From: Paenibacillus sp. USDA918EY
Lineage (GTDB): Bacteria > Bacillota > Bacilli > Paenibacillales > Paenibacillaceae
DNA length: 64,000 bases
Reading direction: 5' to 3'
Assembly (NCBI RefSeq): GCF_009870825.1
Contig: NZ_WTWY01000006.1
Span: forward strand, 124,001 to 188,000
Of the stretch, positions 62,457-64,000 are shown piece after piece. Each line of letters begins with the position of its first letter. The stretch's first letter is position 1. The position numbers and the translations under genes are program-made. The notes under the pieces are model-generated. The model did not search any database. It saw nothing but the letters and a program-made list of their open reading frames with translations, and was not told where the DNA came from.

Positions 62457-63482
62457 TTACTGGTTTAGTTTTTCAAAAAACCGAATGTTTACATCGAAAT
62501 CCGGCACGCTTTGGTTCGCTTCGGCTTGCTTTACCAGTTGAACGACCATGTCATTATAAGGGGTCAAAATGCCTTTCCCCTCTGCCAGCCGCGGTACGAC
62601 CCCATTGATATAGTCGATTTCCGTCTTGCGTTTTTTCTCCAGGTCCTGCAGCATGCTTGCTTTTAGCAGTCTCGAAGATTTCATGAAGCTGCGAAGCGTT
62701 TGAACGCGTTCCGGAAGATCCTCTTCGCTTTGAATCTCCAAGGACGCCATATCAAATCCGTTCATTTTGGCAAAGGTTACGCCGTTCGCATGGCCGACTT
62801 TGATCGTCTCATCCGCAATATGCGCCGCGCTGACAACGCTGACCTCATGATCCAGCACCCCGCCGAACTCCGTATTCAGCGCAGCCGACAAACCGCTAAA
62901 CGCGTTGTTGACCAGCAATTTGGACCATTTTGTCCCCACCAGGTTGTCGGAAATGTGCGTTCCCCCCACAAGATCCAAAATCGCTTTGATCCGCCGTATT
63001 CTTTCCGTCCGTTCGCCGTTTAATTCCCCGATTTGAAAAGCATAGCTTTTAAAATGGCCGTACTCTGTCGTAAGTTTTGAAACCCCCGGCTCCAAAAACG
63101 TAGCGCCAAATTCGACCGACCCGGCAATGACGCGTTCCCGGCCGACAATGGAAGCCACTTTTTCTTCGGGAATGCCGTTTTGCAAGGAAAGCACGACGCT
63201 ATCATCGCCTAAAAACGGCAGCAAATTCTGCAGGACGGAATCGTTATATAGCTGCTTGGTCAACAGCAACACCAAATCATAGGTTCCGGACATGTCGTCA
63301 GGAGTGATGGCTTTCACCTTGGTATGAAAATCCGTCGTACCGGTAATTTTCGCGCCGGACTGATTTAACGCGTCCACATGTGCCTGGTAGACATCGATCA
63401 ATTCCACGTCTTGTCCACCCGCAGCAATATAAGCTCCGGCAATGGTTCCCAATGAACCCGCTCCTAAAACCGCAATTCGCAT
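62457..63482 (-). CDS. Ketopantoate reductase family protein (PanE/ApbA-like)
   Basis: 341 residues: GAGSLGTIAG NADP loop at residue 7, LLLTKQ, SLQNGIPEE, GTKWSKLLVNNAFSGLSA (catalytic Lys/Asn region). Reduces 2-dehydropantoate or a related 2-keto acid. Being next to acetoacetate decarboxylase and without panB/C, it may act on another keto acid. The stop is near the terminator. Confidence 0.87.
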   Translation of the reverse strand: MRIAVLGAGSLGTIAGAYIAAGGQDVELIDVYQAHVDALNQSGAKITGTTDFHTKVKAITPDDMSGTYDLVLLLTKQLYNDSVLQNLLPFLGDDSVVLSLQNGIPEEKVASIVGRERVIAGSVEFGATFLEPGVSKLTTEYGHFKSYAFQIGELNGERTERIRRIKAILDLVGGTHISDNLVGTKWSKLLVNNAFSGLSAALNTEFGGVLDHEVSVVSAAHIADETIKVGHANGVTFAKMNGFDMASLEIQSEEDLPERVQTLRSFMKSSRLLKASMLQDLEKKRKTEIDYINGVVPRLAEGKGILTPYNDMVVQLVKQAEANQSVPDFDVNIRFFEKLNQ

Positions 63483-63498
63483 TTAAAAGTCCCCCTTT

Positions 63499-64000
63499 TT
63501 ACTTTTCGGCCAAATAATCGTACACAACCGTTGGAGAAGCCAACGACAGCTCGGTCACGATATGGGAAGCCGACACGACCTCCAGCACAGGCAAATCGGC
63601 CATCGGCGCAAGCGCATGTGCGAATAGCTCCAACCTGGCCGGGCCTGACCAAGCGCCAAGGATTTGAATATCCGTAATTTGGCTCCGGACCAATTCGCAG
63701 ATTCTTGGGTAACCGTCGTATCCCGGCATTTTTTTCAGCATATAATTCGGTTTTACGATTTCTTGAAGCGCCTCCGCATGATCCAGCGGAAAATGCTTAT
63801 AACCCATGGTGGCTGTAGCGACTCTCAACGTGCCGTAATCCAGAAGCCCCACCAGCGTATCGGAATCGACATATAAGCTAGGTTTGCCCAGCTTTTTAGG
63901 ATAGGCTGCGATTTCCCTGCCGGATGCAATGGCCGGAAAGCTGTCCACATACATGGCATGAAGATAATCGCCTTCCTCCCCTTCAAAGCTTACCGGTATG
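63499..64000 (-). CDS. adc: Acetoacetate decarboxylase, partial
   Basis: The visible 167 C-terminal codons contain GREIAAYPKKLGKP with the Schiff-base Lys of acetoacetate decarboxylases. The frame is open to the window end, so the N-terminus is missing. Decarboxylates acetoacetate to acetone or acts on a related beta-keto acid. Upstream of and 16 nt from the PanE-like gene: one operon. Confidence 0.88.
   Translation of the reverse strand, partial: IPVSFEGEEGDYLHAMYVDSFPAIASGREIAAYPKKLGKPSLYVDSDTLVGLLDYGTLRVATATMGYKHFPLDHAEALQEIVKPNYMLKKMPGYDGYPRICELVRSQITDIQILGAWSGPARLELFAHALAPMADLPVLEVVSASHIVTELSLASPTVVYDYLAEK

Noticed and set aside
1..64000. CRISPR arrays, tRNA/rRNA genes, insertion sequences, prophage modules
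   Set aside because: No spaced direct repeats, cloverleaf genes, transposase motifs or phage structural genes were seen.

Overview
The window looks like a chromosomal stretch from a Paenibacillus-type member of the Bacillales. Evidence: mid-range GC, strong AGGAGG-type ribosome sites, frequent TTG/GTG starts, many small GNAT, DUF and lipoprotein genes, CUT1 sugar transport genes with no local ATPase, a membrane-anchored AraC regulator beside them, a TmrB-like gene and a flavin-dependent thymidylate synthase. I see no rRNA, tRNA, CRISPR array, transposase or phage module.

Region 1 (1-7.2 kb) holds small housekeeping and stress genes: P-loop kinases, a methyltransferase, a cyclase-family hydrolase, a GNAT enzyme and a decayed M29 aminopeptidase. 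Region 2 (7.2-17 kb) centres on an ECF sigma factor (8291) and its membrane partner (8850). Six copies of one promoter-like motif, CGTTAG-N17-CGTTATATA, lie within about 9 kb of it. Four of them precede genes for exported proteins, one a broken membrane-protein gene and one a 23-codon ORF. This looks like a local, self-contained ECF regulon. The same region is heavily rearranged: genes missing their 5' or 3' halves, a duplicated promoter segment, an M23 peptidase scrap fused upstream of a secreted serine protease gene, and two separate M29 scraps.

Region 3 (17-20 kb) carries tmrB, a cupin, a metallo-beta-lactamase/GNAT fusion and a GNAT gene. Region 4 (20.3-38.7 kb) is a coherent glycan-use locus. 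Seven enzyme genes run in one direction: two GH29 alpha-fucosidases, a GH125 alpha-mannosidase, a clan GH-A glycosidase, a CBM9-like protein, a transglutaminase-fold protein and a GH18 enzyme. With them are an AraC/sensor regulator and an LplABC-type importer. Two cre-like sites suggest catabolite control. Fucose, alpha-mannose and chitobiose chemistry together point to N-glycans; the transglutaminase-fold protein belongs to the same superfamily as peptide:N-glycanase. This substrate is inferred, not shown.

Region 5 (39-59.5 kb) is a long minus-strand-biased run of small genes: five free-standing GNATs, GrpB with an aminoglycoside adenylyltransferase remnant, thyX, a CPBP protease, hydrolases, DUF3977, DUF4275 and DUF4375 genes and lipoproteins, interrupted by an AraC/SDR divergent pair. 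Region 6 (59.5-64 kb) holds a TetR regulator and a DHA2 drug-efflux pump sharing palindromic operators, then a ketopantoate-reductase-like gene and acetoacetate decarboxylase (cut by the window end).

At least five genes are each broken by one missing base that adding one identical neighbouring base would repair. Either the assembly under-calls short homopolymers or the strain is losing genes; this should be settled before any of these is called a pseudogene.
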